Counted from the first letter of the stretch, positions 23,536 to 32,702 are shown. The stretch: 42,495 bases of DNA from Pseudomonadota bacterium (GCA_023387815.1 JAEWHK010000019.1:1-42495), one strand, 5' to 3'. Made by a program: numbers and translations. The notes: a model not told the origin generated them from the letters alone.

Positions 23536-24438
23536 ATGGCAGAAACCAAGCTTCTTAAGGATCTGATTGCACTGTCAAAAACTGGCAGCTTTACCAAGGG
23601 TGCTGAATTGCGCAACGTTACTCATCCTGCATTCAGCCGACGGATACGGGAGCTTGAGAACTGGGCAGGGACAAATCTGGTGGATCGCAGTACTGTTCCG
23701 GTGCGACTTACCCAGCAAGGTCAGGAATTGCTGGTGACGGCAGAGTATGTGATTGCACGACTCAATATGGTCAGCAGGAAACTGAAATCCGTACCCGCGA
23801 ACTCCCACATGCTACGCGTTGCAACCGGTAGATATCTGGCCAGCACATTAGTTGCAGATTGGGCATGCAATATGGTCGATACGATTGGGCGGGAACTCGA
23901 CACACCTGTTTCGTTGCAGATCAGGACCGGCTCGACGCCCGATATGGTAATTCTTCTTCAACGCAAGGAAGTGGATTTTCTTTGCTGCTATGAGCACCCT
24001 AACCTCTCTGTTCCTGTCACCACCAGCGACTATCAGTATTTGCAGCTGGGAACCGACAAGTTCGTGCCTGTGAGTCTGGCCAGTCAGGGTCACGGCGCTC
24101 ATTACAACCTTGAAGACGAATTCACAGCGCTTCCCCATATCGCTTACGTTGACACACTTTCACTGCATCATATTCTTAGCGATCATTTGAAATCCAATGG
24201 CTACTACCTTGAACCGGTTGCTCATTGTGATTCCGTCGAGGTGGCCTGGGCTCTCGTCAAAAAAGGAAGAGGAATTGCATGGTTACCCTGGTCTGTGGTC
24301 GGGAAAGATTGCGCCTCAGGACTGCTGCATGTGCTGGGTGGCAAACAGAATGAAGTGCCTTTCGAGGTTCGGTTATACCGATCAAAAGAGCCTTTATCTT
24401 TGGCGGCTGAACACGCCTGGAGTAAGACAAGCCGTTAG
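23536..24438 (+). CDS. LysR-family transcriptional regulator
   Basis: This 300-residue LysR regulator has an N-terminal winged helix (about 1-65; KTGSFTKGAELRNVTHPAFSRRIRELE region). An effector-binding domain follows from about 90, ending with HCDSVEVAWALVKKGRGIAWLPWSVV. The ATG at 23536 is chosen because it begins at the family's usual position. A GTG/ATG region upstream would add 20 unrelated residues. It is divergent from the bug-deacylase operon, its probable target. Its stop overlaps the stop of the convergent ada-like gene (24435-24438). Confidence 0.9.
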   Translation: MAETKLLKDLIALSKTGSFTKGAELRNVTHPAFSRRIRELENWAGTNLVDRSTVPVRLTQQGQELLVTAEYVIARLNMVSRKLKSVPANSHMLRVATGRYLASTLVADWACNMVDTIGRELDTPVSLQIRTGSTPDMVILLQRKEVDFLCCYEHPNLSVPVTTSDYQYLQLGTDKFVPVSLASQGHGAHYNLEDEFTALPHIAYVDTLSLHHILSDHLKSNGYYLEPVAHCDSVEVAWALVKKGRGIAWLPWSVVGKDCASGLLHVLGGKQNEVPFEVRLYRSKEPLSLAAEHAWSKTSR

Positions 24439-25523
24439 CATTTGTCCGAACGATCTGCCTCACGCGCCAGCAACTCGCGTTTGCGCTCAACGCCCCAGCG
24501 ATAACCGGATAGATCCCCATCCCGTCTGACGACCCGATGACACGGAATGGCAACTGCAATACGATTTGCCCCGCAAGCCTGGGCTACTGCTCTGACAGCC
24601 CTGGGTGAGCCAATCCGCTCCGCAATATCCGAGTAACTGACTGTTGTGCCTGGAGGGATCTCGGAAAGCGCACGCCAGACACGTTCCTGAAAAACGGTGC
24701 CGCGAACATCCAGCGGCAGATTCAGCCCCATCGAGGGGGCTTCAATAAATCCAACGACCTGCGCCACCAGTTTTTCAAAATCGGCATCGCCACCCAGCAG
24801 CTGGGCCTTTGGAAACTGATCCTGCAGCTGACGCAACAGACTGTCCGGGTCGTCTCCGAGCATGATGGCACAAATGCCGCGCTGGCTTTGCGCAACCAGA
24901 ATCGATCCCAGTGTGCTTTGCGCAATGGCGAACCGGATATGAGCACCTTGTCCTCCTGCGCGATATTCGCTTGCACGCATGCCCAGCAACTGATCTGATG
25001 ATTCATAAAATCGGCTATTGGAATTGAAGCCCGCTGAATAAATGGCATCTGTGATTGAGGCACCGGCATCACCAAGGCCTTCACGCAGTCGTTGGGCACG
25101 CCTGGCAGAAGCATACTCGCGCGGTGTGAGCCCGGTTTCCCTCTTGAAGACTCGATGGAAATGGTAAACGCTCATTCCCGCATTGCGGGCAAGTTCATCC
25201 AGCGAAGGCGGTGTCTGCGCCTGTTCGATAAATCGACAGGCTGTTGCGATCAACTGCGTACGATCCTGAGCCGCGGCGCTGCGATCTGCAACGGCACGAC
25301 GACTGGCTCGATATCCTGCGGCTTCTGCACTGGCAGCACTTTCAAAAAATATGACGTTCTCTCTTTTTGGCAGACGGGCCGAGGAACTTGGCCTGCAATA
25401 GATACCTGTGGTTTCGACTGCATATACAAAATGACCATCGGCACGAACATCCCGCGACAGTACCGCCTGCCAGCGGGCATCGTCTGTCAGAAACTGCGGT
25501 AATGGCGATTGTGATTTGGACAT
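24435..25523 (-). CDS. ada: Ada-type DNA methyltransferase/AraC regulator with a degenerate zinc site
   Basis: Ada repairs O6-methylguanine by transferring the methyl group to its own cysteine, and activates the adaptive response. The 362-residue protein has all three parts: N-terminal Ada_Zn-binding-like domain (about 10-82), AraC helix-turn-helix (about 90-190) and methyltransferase domain (about 195-355), with the active PCHRVV (Cys328) intact. In the N-terminal domain only one of four zinc cysteines remains (Cys43, equal to E. coli C38). The equivalents of C42, C69 and C72 are Ser47, Ser74 and Ala77. Phosphotriester sensing is therefore probably lost. It is convergent and overlapping with lysR. 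Confidence 0.9.
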   Translation of the reverse strand: MSKSQSPLPQFLTDDARWQAVLSRDVRADGHFVYAVETTGIYCRPSSSARLPKRENVIFFESAASAEAAGYRASRRAVADRSAAAQDRTQLIATACRFIEQAQTPPSLDELARNAGMSVYHFHRVFKRETGLTPREYASARRAQRLREGLGDAGASITDAIYSAGFNSNSRFYESSDQLLGMRASEYRAGGQGAHIRFAIAQSTLGSILVAQSQRGICAIMLGDDPDSLLRQLQDQFPKAQLLGGDADFEKLVAQVVGFIEAPSMGLNLPLDVRGTVFQERVWRALSEIPPGTTVSYSDIAERIGSPRAVRAVAQACGANRIAVAIPCHRVVRRDGDLSGYRWGVERKRELLAREADRSDKC

Positions 25524-25819
25524 TGATATTCCCAGATTCCCACACGAGTCTGAATACAGTGACTTGCAACCTGCAGCATACGCTCGAGTTCAACCGCAAG
25601 CAATCGTTTCCTTGCGGTCAAATTCGATTCATACTGTCCGTATTACCTACCCTGTCCGAGATATTCTTACACGCCTAACGTAACAGAAGTTTACGATTGT
25701 GATAATATGTTGATTATGCATCCGTGTTAACAAAAACAGGAAGATCGGCCTGCCTGGCAAACATGCCTGCAGCAATAAGAGATACACGGGGTACGCGTAT
25801 CGGGGGGAAAACAATAATC

Positions 25820-27040
25820 ATGTCACGTAAATCGATTGGTTTATTGCCGCAGATCTCCGCCGCCCATATGGTCAGTCATTTTCACATCATGGCCATCCCC
25901 GCGCTGCTGCCCCTCTTACCCACTACCCTGGACGCCACTTTCACGGAACTGGGAATTGCAATCAGTCTGTTCAATATTTTGTCTGCCATCGTACAAGTCC
26001 CTTTTGGATTCGCAGTCGATCGCTACGGCCCAGGCAACGTGCTTCTGACCGGAGTGGCTCTTGGCAGTGCGAGCTTTTTATGTCTTGCCGTCACACCCAG
26101 TTATACGGGCCTGCTCGTTACCATGACGCTGGCCGGTATTGCAAATGGGGTTTACCACCCGTCCAACTATGCGCTTCTGGCACGCGGCATTCCTGCAGAC
26201 CGGCTGGGACGCGCGTTCTCGATTCATACCTGCGCCGGCTATGTTGGCGGCGCCATCGCTCCGCCTGTTCTACTGACAGTCGCCATTTACTGGAATCTGG
26301 CAACCGCCTTTTTGCTCACGGCATTTTTTGGCGGCCTGGTCATCCTGCTGATTTCCATGCCGACTACCGGGGAGGACGAGTGGAATCATTCTTCGAAAAG
26401 AAGAAATCCATCGGCTGCCAAGCCTGCCAACTTTAGGCTGCTGGCGCATTCCATTCCCATTCTCACCGTACTGTTCATCCTAATGAGCCTAAATACCAGT
26501 GCACTGGAAAAATTCTCGGTCACCGCACTGGTGCATGGATTTTCCGTTCCACTGTCATGGGCGAATGCGGGGCTGACCACATTTCTTCTTGCGAGCGCCT
26601 TTGGTGTATTGACTGGAGGTGAGCTGGCCGACAGAACCCGCCACCACGCCCTGGTTGCTGCAGCTGCGTTTGCACTTGCTGCAAGTTTTATCGTGCTTGT
26701 CGTCCTGCTGCCGCTTTCCCCGTTGGCGCTGGTAACGATTCTGGGGATGGCCGGGTTCTTTTACGGAATTGTTCCCCCCTCTCGGGATATGCTGGTTCGT
26801 TCCGTCGCACCGTCCGGAGCAGAAGGCAAAACCTTTGGCATTGTCATGACCGGCTTCAATATTGGCGGTGCAATCGGCGCGCCACTGTTTGGCTGGTTAC
26901 TCGATCGAGGTCAGTACGGCGCCATTTTCTGGTTCGCTATCATCTTCATGACCACAGCGCTCATCGTGCTGGCTTATCTGGATCAACACGCGATCAAAGG
27001 TCCTCCAACGTCTATCAGACGCGCAAAAATCCGAAGTTGA
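25820..27040 (+). CDS. MFS transporter (Fsr-like)
   Basis: The protein has 406 residues from the ATG at 25820, with about 12 membrane helices and MFS motif A in FAVDRYGPGNVL and GELADRTRHHAL. The N-terminal AAHMVSHFHIMAIPALLPLL stretch resembles the fosmidomycin-resistance (Fsr) and related drug/metabolite families. The substrate is not predictable. A run of G lies 12 bases upstream of this ATG. In-frame starts further upstream (25763, 25724) would add polar residues ahead of the first helix and are less likely. The 296 bases between ada and this gene hold its promoter region; I see no other gene there. Confidence 0.75.
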   Translation: MSRKSIGLLPQISAAHMVSHFHIMAIPALLPLLPTTLDATFTELGIAISLFNILSAIVQVPFGFAVDRYGPGNVLLTGVALGSASFLCLAVTPSYTGLLVTMTLAGIANGVYHPSNYALLARGIPADRLGRAFSIHTCAGYVGGAIAPPVLLTVAIYWNLATAFLLTAFFGGLVILLISMPTTGEDEWNHSSKRRNPSAAKPANFRLLAHSIPILTVLFILMSLNTSALEKFSVTALVHGFSVPLSWANAGLTTFLLASAFGVLTGGELADRTRHHALVAAAAFALAASFIVLVVLLPLSPLALVTILGMAGFFYGIVPPSRDMLVRSVAPSGAEGKTFGIVMTGFNIGGAIGAPLFGWLLDRGQYGAIFWFAIIFMTTALIVLAYLDQHAIKGPPTSIRRAKIRS

Positions 27041-27118
27041 GATGTGTGCGATGTCATTTTGGCCTTTTAGCGCTGTGGTTTACGCGAGTCGACATTTCGC
27101 GATTTGCACCCACTTGCC

Positions 27119-27147
27119 TTGACTGCAGGCAAAAAATCGCACATAAT
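27119..27147 (+). promoter_or_regulatory. Promoter of tRNA-Cys
   Basis: TTGACT (27119-27124), 17 bp and CATAAT (27142-27147) predict a start near 27154, about 20 bases ahead of the tRNA. Confidence 0.75.
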
Positions 27148-27173
27148 GTTTGACTCTTCGTTTATTCCCTAAC

Positions 27174-27247
27174 GGCGCAGTAGCAAAGCGGTTATGCAGC
27201 GGATTGCAAATCCGTCCAGAGCGGTTCGACTCCGCTCTGCGCCTCCA
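27174..27247 (+). tRNA. tRNA-Cys (anticodon GCA)
   Basis: The 74-nt cloverleaf has acceptor GGCGCAG paired with CTGCGCC, the D arm GCAAAGCGGTTATGC, and an anticodon stem GCGGATTGCAAATCCGT carrying GCA. The T arm is GAGCGGTTCGACTCCGCTC, and the CCA end is encoded. The gene is single, with its own promoter. I found no duplicated 3' end downstream, so there is no sign of an integrated element. Confidence 0.96.
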
Positions 27248-27613
27248 ATATTCATGCGGTTCTGCGAGCGATTACAACAATAAATCTGCTCCGCAAAATA
27301 CCATCTACTCCTCAAAAATTACAAGCTGGGTGTCTAATTGCCACGTTCAAGTCGTGACTCAATATGACGTCAACAGCAACGTTTGTAACCTGTTTATCTG
27401 GATTTTAATCAGGCACTAACTTCCAATCATCGGACAGCAGTATCCACCTTCGCCCGATTCGGTGTTTCCCAATTGCCCCGCCATCTGGTTAATAAATGAT
27501 TCCAAAGCCCCAGATTAAAAACTTATAGTTTTGTTTTATTTTGCATTTGCTGTCTTGCGGCGTAATATGCTTATTTTCAACCTTGTGTTGTCATTCAGGA
27601 CGACCTGACTATC
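27248..27613 (+). other. Non-coding stretch between tRNA-Cys and the YeeE/YedE gene
   Basis: No credible gene is visible in these 366 bases and no clear terminator follows the tRNA. TTGCAT (27541-27546), 16 bp and TAATAT (27563-27568) may be the promoter of the downstream permease. An AGGA at 27596-27599 is rather far from its ATG. Confidence 0.4.
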
Positions 27614-28840
27614 ATGGCTTTAAACCCTTCTGTACTCGCGCCTTCTGCGCAAACAAAAATCAATCTGGTCCCTGCGCTGGTTTCGCTGGTACTGATTGTT
27701 CTGGGCACCTTATATCTGAACGGAACCGTCAGCGGCCGCCAGGCTACGTTATGGATTATTGGTGTCCTGCTGGGTGCCACGCTTTATCACAGTGCCTTTG
27801 GCTTTACCTCGGCGTGGCGCGTATTTATTTCTGATCGCCGCGGTGCAGGATTGCGTGCGCAGATGCTGATGCTCGCATTCGGATGCCTGCTGTTTTTCCC
27901 GGCACTTGGAAATGGGACGCTCTGGGGTCAGGATGTCAGCGGTTTCGTCAGCCCCGTTGGCACGTCGGTTCTCGTTGGCGCATTCATCTTCGGCATCGGC
28001 ATGCAGATGGGCGGTGGTTGCGCATCGGGCACGCTGTATACCGTGGGCGGAGGCAGCACGCGCATGGTCATTACCCTGGTCGGATTCATTATCGGCTCGG
28101 TCATTGGCGCCGCACACCTTCCCTGGTGGTCCAGCCAACCCTCGTTTGCGCCCTATTCAATCGTGAAAGAATGGGGTGTTCCCACGGCTCTCGTCATCAG
28201 CATGGTCTTTTTCCTTGCCATTGCCCTCTTTACCGTCTGGGCAGAAAAACGTCGCCACGGCACTCTGATTTCTTCCGCGGTGTCTGCAGGCAAGCCGCGT
28301 GGCTGGGGCAGATTGCTTTCCGGACCCTGGCCACTGGTCATTGGTTCTGTTCTGCTTGTTCTGCTGAACTTCGCCACACTGGCGCTGGCAGGTCGTCCCT
28401 GGGGCATTACCTCTGCTTTCGCGCTGTGGGGCTCCAAAATTCTCATGGCCACCGGATATGATGTCAGCAGCTGGGGCTTCTGGCAGGGACCGGCCGCCGC
28501 ATCTCTGGCAGAACCCGTAAGAAACGATATTACAAGTGTGATGGACATTGGCATTGTTCTTGGTGCACTGCTGGCAGCAAGTCTGGCTGGCAAATTCGCA
28601 CCGGTCTGGAAGCTGCCCGCCCGATCAATCGCCGCTGCCATTATTGGCGGTCTGCTGCTGGGTTACGGCGCACGCCTTGCTTTCGGTTGCAATATCGGTG
28701 CCTATTTCAGCGGCATCCTTTCTGGAAGCCTGCATGGCTGGCTCTGGCTGGTCGCCGCATTCTTCGGCAATATTATCGGAACGTCAATTCGTCCGTTCTT
28801 TGGTCTGACGGTAGAAAAGACCACACAAACCGGATGCTGA
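27614..28840 (+). CDS. YeeE/YedE-family sulfur-compound permease
   Basis: This 408-residue inner-membrane protein belongs to the YeeE/YedE (TsuA) family, whose characterised members import thiosulfate. Key family cysteines and their contexts are present: FGCLL (Cys91), MGGGCASGTLYTVGGG (Cys136) and FGCNIGAYFSG (Cys359). The halves show the internal repeat typical of the fold. About 10 or more helices are predicted. No TusA-like gene follows, unlike many yeeE-yeeD pairs, and a strong terminator ends the unit at 28940. The ATG at 27614 is chosen; a longer frame at 27541 has a different sequence and no support. Confidence 0.85.
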   Translation: MALNPSVLAPSAQTKINLVPALVSLVLIVLGTLYLNGTVSGRQATLWIIGVLLGATLYHSAFGFTSAWRVFISDRRGAGLRAQMLMLAFGCLLFFPALGNGTLWGQDVSGFVSPVGTSVLVGAFIFGIGMQMGGGCASGTLYTVGGGSTRMVITLVGFIIGSVIGAAHLPWWSSQPSFAPYSIVKEWGVPTALVISMVFFLAIALFTVWAEKRRHGTLISSAVSAGKPRGWGRLLSGPWPLVIGSVLLVLLNFATLALAGRPWGITSAFALWGSKILMATGYDVSSWGFWQGPAAASLAEPVRNDITSVMDIGIVLGALLAASLAGKFAPVWKLPARSIAAAIIGGLLLGYGARLAFGCNIGAYFSGILSGSLHGWLWLVAAFFGNIIGTSIRPFFGLTVEKTTQTGC

Positions 28841-28939
28841 TTCTATTGGTCAATATCACAAACGTCATGCACGGAAACTCAGCAGTCATCCTGTGACAGT
28901 ACAGCCGTGATTTGCCGGCGGTGACGGTATCTGATAACG

Positions 28940-28973
28940 AAAGGGCGAGGTTTTTATACCTCGCCCTTTTTAT
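28940..28973 (+). terminator. Terminator after the YeeE/YedE gene
   Basis: AAAGGGCGAGG (28940-28950) pairs perfectly with CCTCGCCCTTT (28959-28969) around an 8-nt loop. The stem is followed by TTATT. It lies 100 bases after the permease stop and faces the leftward OmpA-family gene, so it may serve both directions. Confidence 0.9.
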
Positions 28974-29063
28974 TCCCGCTCAGTCGTTATGGATCAGTGA
29001 TTTCGAATCAGTTATTACGACAACTGTGATCGATTACTACAACTGTGATTGCGCGCAGCATGA

Positions 29064-31682
29064 TTACTCTTCATGAATCTCAACCCTGCGGTTCTGCGCG
29101 CGCCCTTCCGCTGTGCTGTTGTCGGCCACGGGTTCCTGCGCCCCCTGTCCTTCTGTATGGATGCGATCATCCTGCACGCCATGCAACACCAGATAGGCCT
29201 TGACCGACTCCGCGCGACGTTTCGACAGCGATTCATTGCTCGGCGCTTTTCCTGTTTCATCGGCGAATCCAGTCAGCCTTACCTGCTTGCCGGATTCCTT
29301 CAGTTGCTCGGCATATTGATTCAGCTGTTCGTGAAATGCAGGATCGATCTCTGCACTATCGCTCGCAAACTGAACCTGAGGAATGACTGCTGCATTGCTA
29401 TTTCCGGTTGCCGCAGATTCTGTCGAGGCATTTTGCGCGTTAGGCTCTGTCGTTGCAGACGAATCTTGTGTCGCTGCTTCATCCGCAGGGGCAGATGTTG
29501 CAGATGACTCAGTCGCCGCACCTTCGCCCGTAGATGATGATGAGGTGTCAGAACTTGCCGAGGCTGCAGCATCAGAATTCGATGTCTCGGGTGCATCTGA
29601 ATTCAAAGACGTCGATTCATCTGAACCAGCCGATGCAGACGTTTCTGGAGTCTCAGGTGCCTGCGAGCCGGACGTTCTGTCTGCCGCAGATTCAGCGTTC
29701 GATTCCGGCTTGACTGCCGCCGCATCAGCCGCGGCTGCATCGGCATTTTCAGTCTCGCCAGACGTAGCGGCCGCGTTCGTTGCGGAAGTTGCTGCACCAG
29801 AAGTGGAGGCAGCTGCCTCCTGTGCATTTTCCTTCACTGGCGTGTCGGTACTGACAGCGGCAGCATCACCTGCACCACCCGCGCTACTGTTGCTCGCGGC
29901 GTTATCCCTAGTACTATTGTCGGTACTAGCGGCGGCGCTTCCCGTCGTCATGCTCTCCCCGGATGATGCCTGTCCGGTACTGCCCTCAGATGCTGACGTC
30001 TGATCATTGTTGACGGCATTATCACTGGCTGACTGGGCGTCGGGTGTGCGTGAGCTGGTGTTGCTCTCATCCTGCGTGGCGGAGTCCGGCTCCATGCTGT
30101 CACTTGCCTCGCCCGTGGTGGGTGCAGCGGTTTCGCTCGTTCCACTCGTTGCTGCGGCAGATCCGTCGGTGGAGGGTGTACTGTCATTCTGAGCAGACGA
30201 ACTGGAATTGCTGTCTTCTGCTGACGACGATGTGCCATCCGAAGCGGAATCAGCATTATTGGATGACGCCGCTGTCTGATCTGGCGTCGTCGATGAGTCC
30301 GTTGAACTGAAATCGGTTGTCGGACTGGAAGTTACGCCTCCTGCTGTATCGGATGGCGTGGCGTTAGATGGCACGCCACTGGCAGCATTTGTATCATCTG
30401 ACGTCTGTTGTTGGGACGAATCCTCAGATGGCGATGTCCCTGCGGGCGTATCCTGAGCAGGCGCACTTTGATCTGGGGTCTCTTGTGCTGGTGCTTCCTG
30501 AGCAGGTGTTTCCTGCGGTGATGTCTCTTGCGTCGGCGTCTCCTGCGGTGGCGCTACTTCTGCGGATGTCGAGTCCGCGGAGCCAGAATCAGCGCCATTT
30601 TCAGCTCCTGATGCCGCCTCCGCATTTGGTTCAGCGCCCGCATCAGTCGTCGCTGATGATCCTGCAGCAGTGCCCGCCGCCGATGTCTCTGCAGCAGCGT
30701 CAGCCGCCGTCGAAGACTCGGCAGCCGCTGGCGCTTCAGAAGGCGTTTCGGCAGACCCCGCAGCCGCTGGCGTCTCAGCTGGCGTCTCAGCTGGCGTCTC
30801 AGCAGGTGTTTCAGCAGGTGTTTCAGCCGGCGTTTCTGACGCAGCAGGAGCAGGTACGGTTGTTGCGGCCGGGTCCTGTGCCGCCCCTTCAGTCGAAGAT
30901 TGCTCCTGATTTGCCGGCTTGGCATTGTCGGCCTGGCCACTGTCCGATTGCGTACAACTCTTTATCCACGCAACCCCTGCCAGAATGACGGCCGCAGTGA
31001 GTACCCATTTGAACCAGCCATTGCGCTGACTCTCATTTCCCACAGCGGGCTGGGAGGCAACGGCCTTGCCATTCGGCGCGACAGTTGCATTACCACCATC
31101 AGTAGCGGCAACAGCCTCAGACCCGAACAAATCTTCCAGGCTCGCGACACCCAGCGCTGCCAGCGCGGGCGCATCCAGGTGTGCAGCAGCATACGGGGCC
31201 GACGCAGCAAGCATTCGCGGCAGGCTTTGCGCAGCAGCAGAATCATTGGCCAGATGATTCTTCAGGTAGGACAGAACGAACGGCAGGGTGATCGATAGCA
31301 GCGAGCCAACCTGCGCCGCATCCAAGCCTGTGACCTCCTGCAGGTGTTTGACGATTGATGGCCTTTGCGCACCCAGAATCGTTTCCTGCTCTTTTTCTCC
31401 TGTAGAGACAATCTGTGTGAACTGATCGTTGGTCAGTACAGTGGGAGACAAGGCGCTGGAGGCCAGGTTACCCTGCGTCTGGCTGTTCTGAATCTGACCG
31501 GCCAGTTCCCTGGCGCCGTCCGGGTCCCCCGCCTTGCGGGCCATTGCACCTGTGATCAGTGCAGCAGCCTTGTCGTAGGCTGTGGTTGCGTTTGGACGGG
31601 AAATATCCAGATAACCCGAAACCTGGGCAATCAGGCTATCGCGAATCGGGCCATTAAAGAACTGACTGAAATCGACACTCAT
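29064..31682 (-). CDS. Giant OmpA-family envelope protein with DUF937 domain and Ser/Ala-rich linker
   Basis: The product is 872 residues. In order it has a DUF937 domain (about 1-190) and a single membrane helix (GWFKWVLTAAVILAGVAW, about 222-242). A huge low-complexity segment of Ser, Ala, Thr, Glu, Pro, Asp and Asn follows (about 250-755, acidic and presumably disordered). An OmpA-like peptidoglycan-binding domain (about 760-870) ends it, with FASDSAEI, LTGFADETG and NESLSKRRAESV. The likely topology is DUF937 in the cytoplasm and OmpA in the periplasm on a long tether. The ATG at 31682 has GAGGA 5 bases upstream; a start 14 codons earlier has no ribosome site. The function is unknown. Confidence 0.85.
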   Translation of the reverse strand: MSVDFSQFFNGPIRDSLIAQVSGYLDISRPNATTAYDKAAALITGAMARKAGDPDGARELAGQIQNSQTQGNLASSALSPTVLTNDQFTQIVSTGEKEQETILGAQRPSIVKHLQEVTGLDAAQVGSLLSITLPFVLSYLKNHLANDSAAAQSLPRMLAASAPYAAAHLDAPALAALGVASLEDLFGSEAVAATDGGNATVAPNGKAVASQPAVGNESQRNGWFKWVLTAAVILAGVAWIKSCTQSDSGQADNAKPANQEQSSTEGAAQDPAATTVPAPAASETPAETPAETPAETPAETPAETPAAAGSAETPSEAPAAAESSTAADAAAETSAAGTAAGSSATTDAGAEPNAEAASGAENGADSGSADSTSAEVAPPQETPTQETSPQETPAQEAPAQETPDQSAPAQDTPAGTSPSEDSSQQQTSDDTNAASGVPSNATPSDTAGGVTSSPTTDFSSTDSSTTPDQTAASSNNADSASDGTSSSAEDSNSSSSAQNDSTPSTDGSAAATSGTSETAAPTTGEASDSMEPDSATQDESNTSSRTPDAQSASDNAVNNDQTSASEGSTGQASSGESMTTGSAAASTDNSTRDNAASNSSAGGAGDAAAVSTDTPVKENAQEAAASTSGAATSATNAAATSGETENADAAAADAAAVKPESNAESAADRTSGSQAPETPETSASAGSDESTSLNSDAPETSNSDAAASASSDTSSSSTGEGAATESSATSAPADEAATQDSSATTEPNAQNASTESAATGNSNAAVIPQVQFASDSAEIDPAFHEQLNQYAEQLKESGKQVRLTGFADETGKAPSNESLSKRRAESVKAYLVLHGVQDDRIHTEGQGAQEPVADNSTAEGRAQNRRVEIHEE
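30766..30837 (-). repeat. 12-bp in-frame tandem repeat (AETP units)
   Basis: Six 12-bp units run head to tail, each coding A-E-T-P on the minus strand. Three are identical (GCTGGCGTCTCA on +), two are GCAGGTGTTTCA and one is further diverged. Gain or loss of units keeps the reading frame and would change the length of the linker. A looser 15-bp/5-residue (PQETP/AQETP) repeat follows at about 30480-30560. Confidence 0.85.
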
Positions 31683-31799
31683 GGAATCCTCATACCTTGA
31701 TTGGGAAATGAACGGAACTGCCACTGCTGTTGCGTCCCCATAGTATCATTAATGGGCGGCTCTCACCGCCCCGGCCTGATCTATGACCCAGGCAGAAAG

Positions 31800-32702
31800 T
31801 TAATTCGGTGTCGTCTGTGCTGCCTTTTGCCGGTGATAACGCAAGGTGCCCCGGTGAATGACGCGATCTCCAGGAATAATCTGTTCCGACGTCAGTGTTG
31901 GCTCCTGCTGTATCCGTTCATAGATCGGATCAAAATCAATTTGCGCCAGATCGAACAGATCATCGAGCTTATCCACGACAAAATAGCTTTTCTGCAAATC
32001 GTCGATTCGATAGTCCGTGCGCATCACCCGCTCCAGGTCAAATGCAATACGGTTCGGGGAATCATCTTCCAGACAATACTGGCTCTCGGTAAAAGAGGAA
32101 CTGATGCCGGCGCCATAGATTCGCACCCCATCTTTCTGTTGCACGAGGCCAAACTCGATTGTGTACCAATACAGTCGTGATATGAATGGCAGAATTCCGT
32201 GTTCAAGAGCCTTCAGGCCACCCTGTCCGTATGCCTGCATGAAATCAGCAATCGCAGGATTCATCAGCATGGGCGCATGGCCGAAAACATCATGGAAAAT
32301 ATCCGGCTCCTGCAGGTAATCCAGTTTGTTCTTCGCGCGGATGAATTGACCCGCAGGAAAGCGCCGATTGGCAATATGCGTAAAGAACACATCGTCGGGT
32401 ACCAGTCCGGGTACGGCAACGATCTGCCAGCCGGTGTGCTTCATAAGCAAATCGTTAAGCCTGCGAAAATCCGGAATGTGATCGGCTGTAATGGGCATCT
32501 GTTTCATGCAGTCCAGATACTCATTACAGATCCGCCCCGGCAACAGCCGCGTCTGTCGCTCATAGAGCGTTTTCCAAACGCCGTGTTCCTCGGCGGTATA
32601 GGCTTCCCAGTTCTGATCGATTGTCCAGTCTGCAGACGGCGGTGTTGCATCTTCTGCGGCACTGCCATGTTTTTTATTGAGTTCCTGATTCAAGGTTTCC
32701 AT
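31800..32702 (-). CDS. phhA: Phenylalanine 4-monooxygenase
   Basis: PhhA is the pterin-dependent iron enzyme that hydroxylates phenylalanine to tyrosine. The 300-residue protein carries the iron ligands in DIFHDVFGHAP (His137, His142) and IEFGL (Glu183), plus the pterin-loop region VPGLVPDDVFF. The C-terminal YRIDDLQKSYFV is also typical of the family. CCGGAGGAGG gives a very strong ribosome site just before the ATG. phhB lies upstream in the same direction, 286 bases away, a gap wide enough for a separate promoter. Confidence 0.97.
   Translation of the reverse strand: METLNQELNKKHGSAAEDATPPSADWTIDQNWEAYTAEEHGVWKTLYERQTRLLPGRICNEYLDCMKQMPITADHIPDFRRLNDLLMKHTGWQIVAVPGLVPDDVFFTHIANRRFPAGQFIRAKNKLDYLQEPDIFHDVFGHAPMLMNPAIADFMQAYGQGGLKALEHGILPFISRLYWYTIEFGLVQQKDGVRIYGAGISSSFTESQYCLEDDSPNRIAFDLERVMRTDYRIDDLQKSYFVVDKLDDLFDLAQIDFDPIYERIQQEPTLTSEQIIPGDRVIHRGTLRYHRQKAAQTTPN

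Noticed and set aside
27150..27419. An 89-codon frame spanning tRNA-Cys.
   Set aside because: It includes the whole tRNA gene and has no family resemblance or ribosome site.
29383..30909. Long open frames on the + strand opposite the OmpA-family gene (for example 29383-30003 and 30368-30988).
   Set aside because: They arise because the opposite low-complexity Ser/Ala-rich gene has few stop codons in the complement; the products are equally low-complexity, with no start signals.
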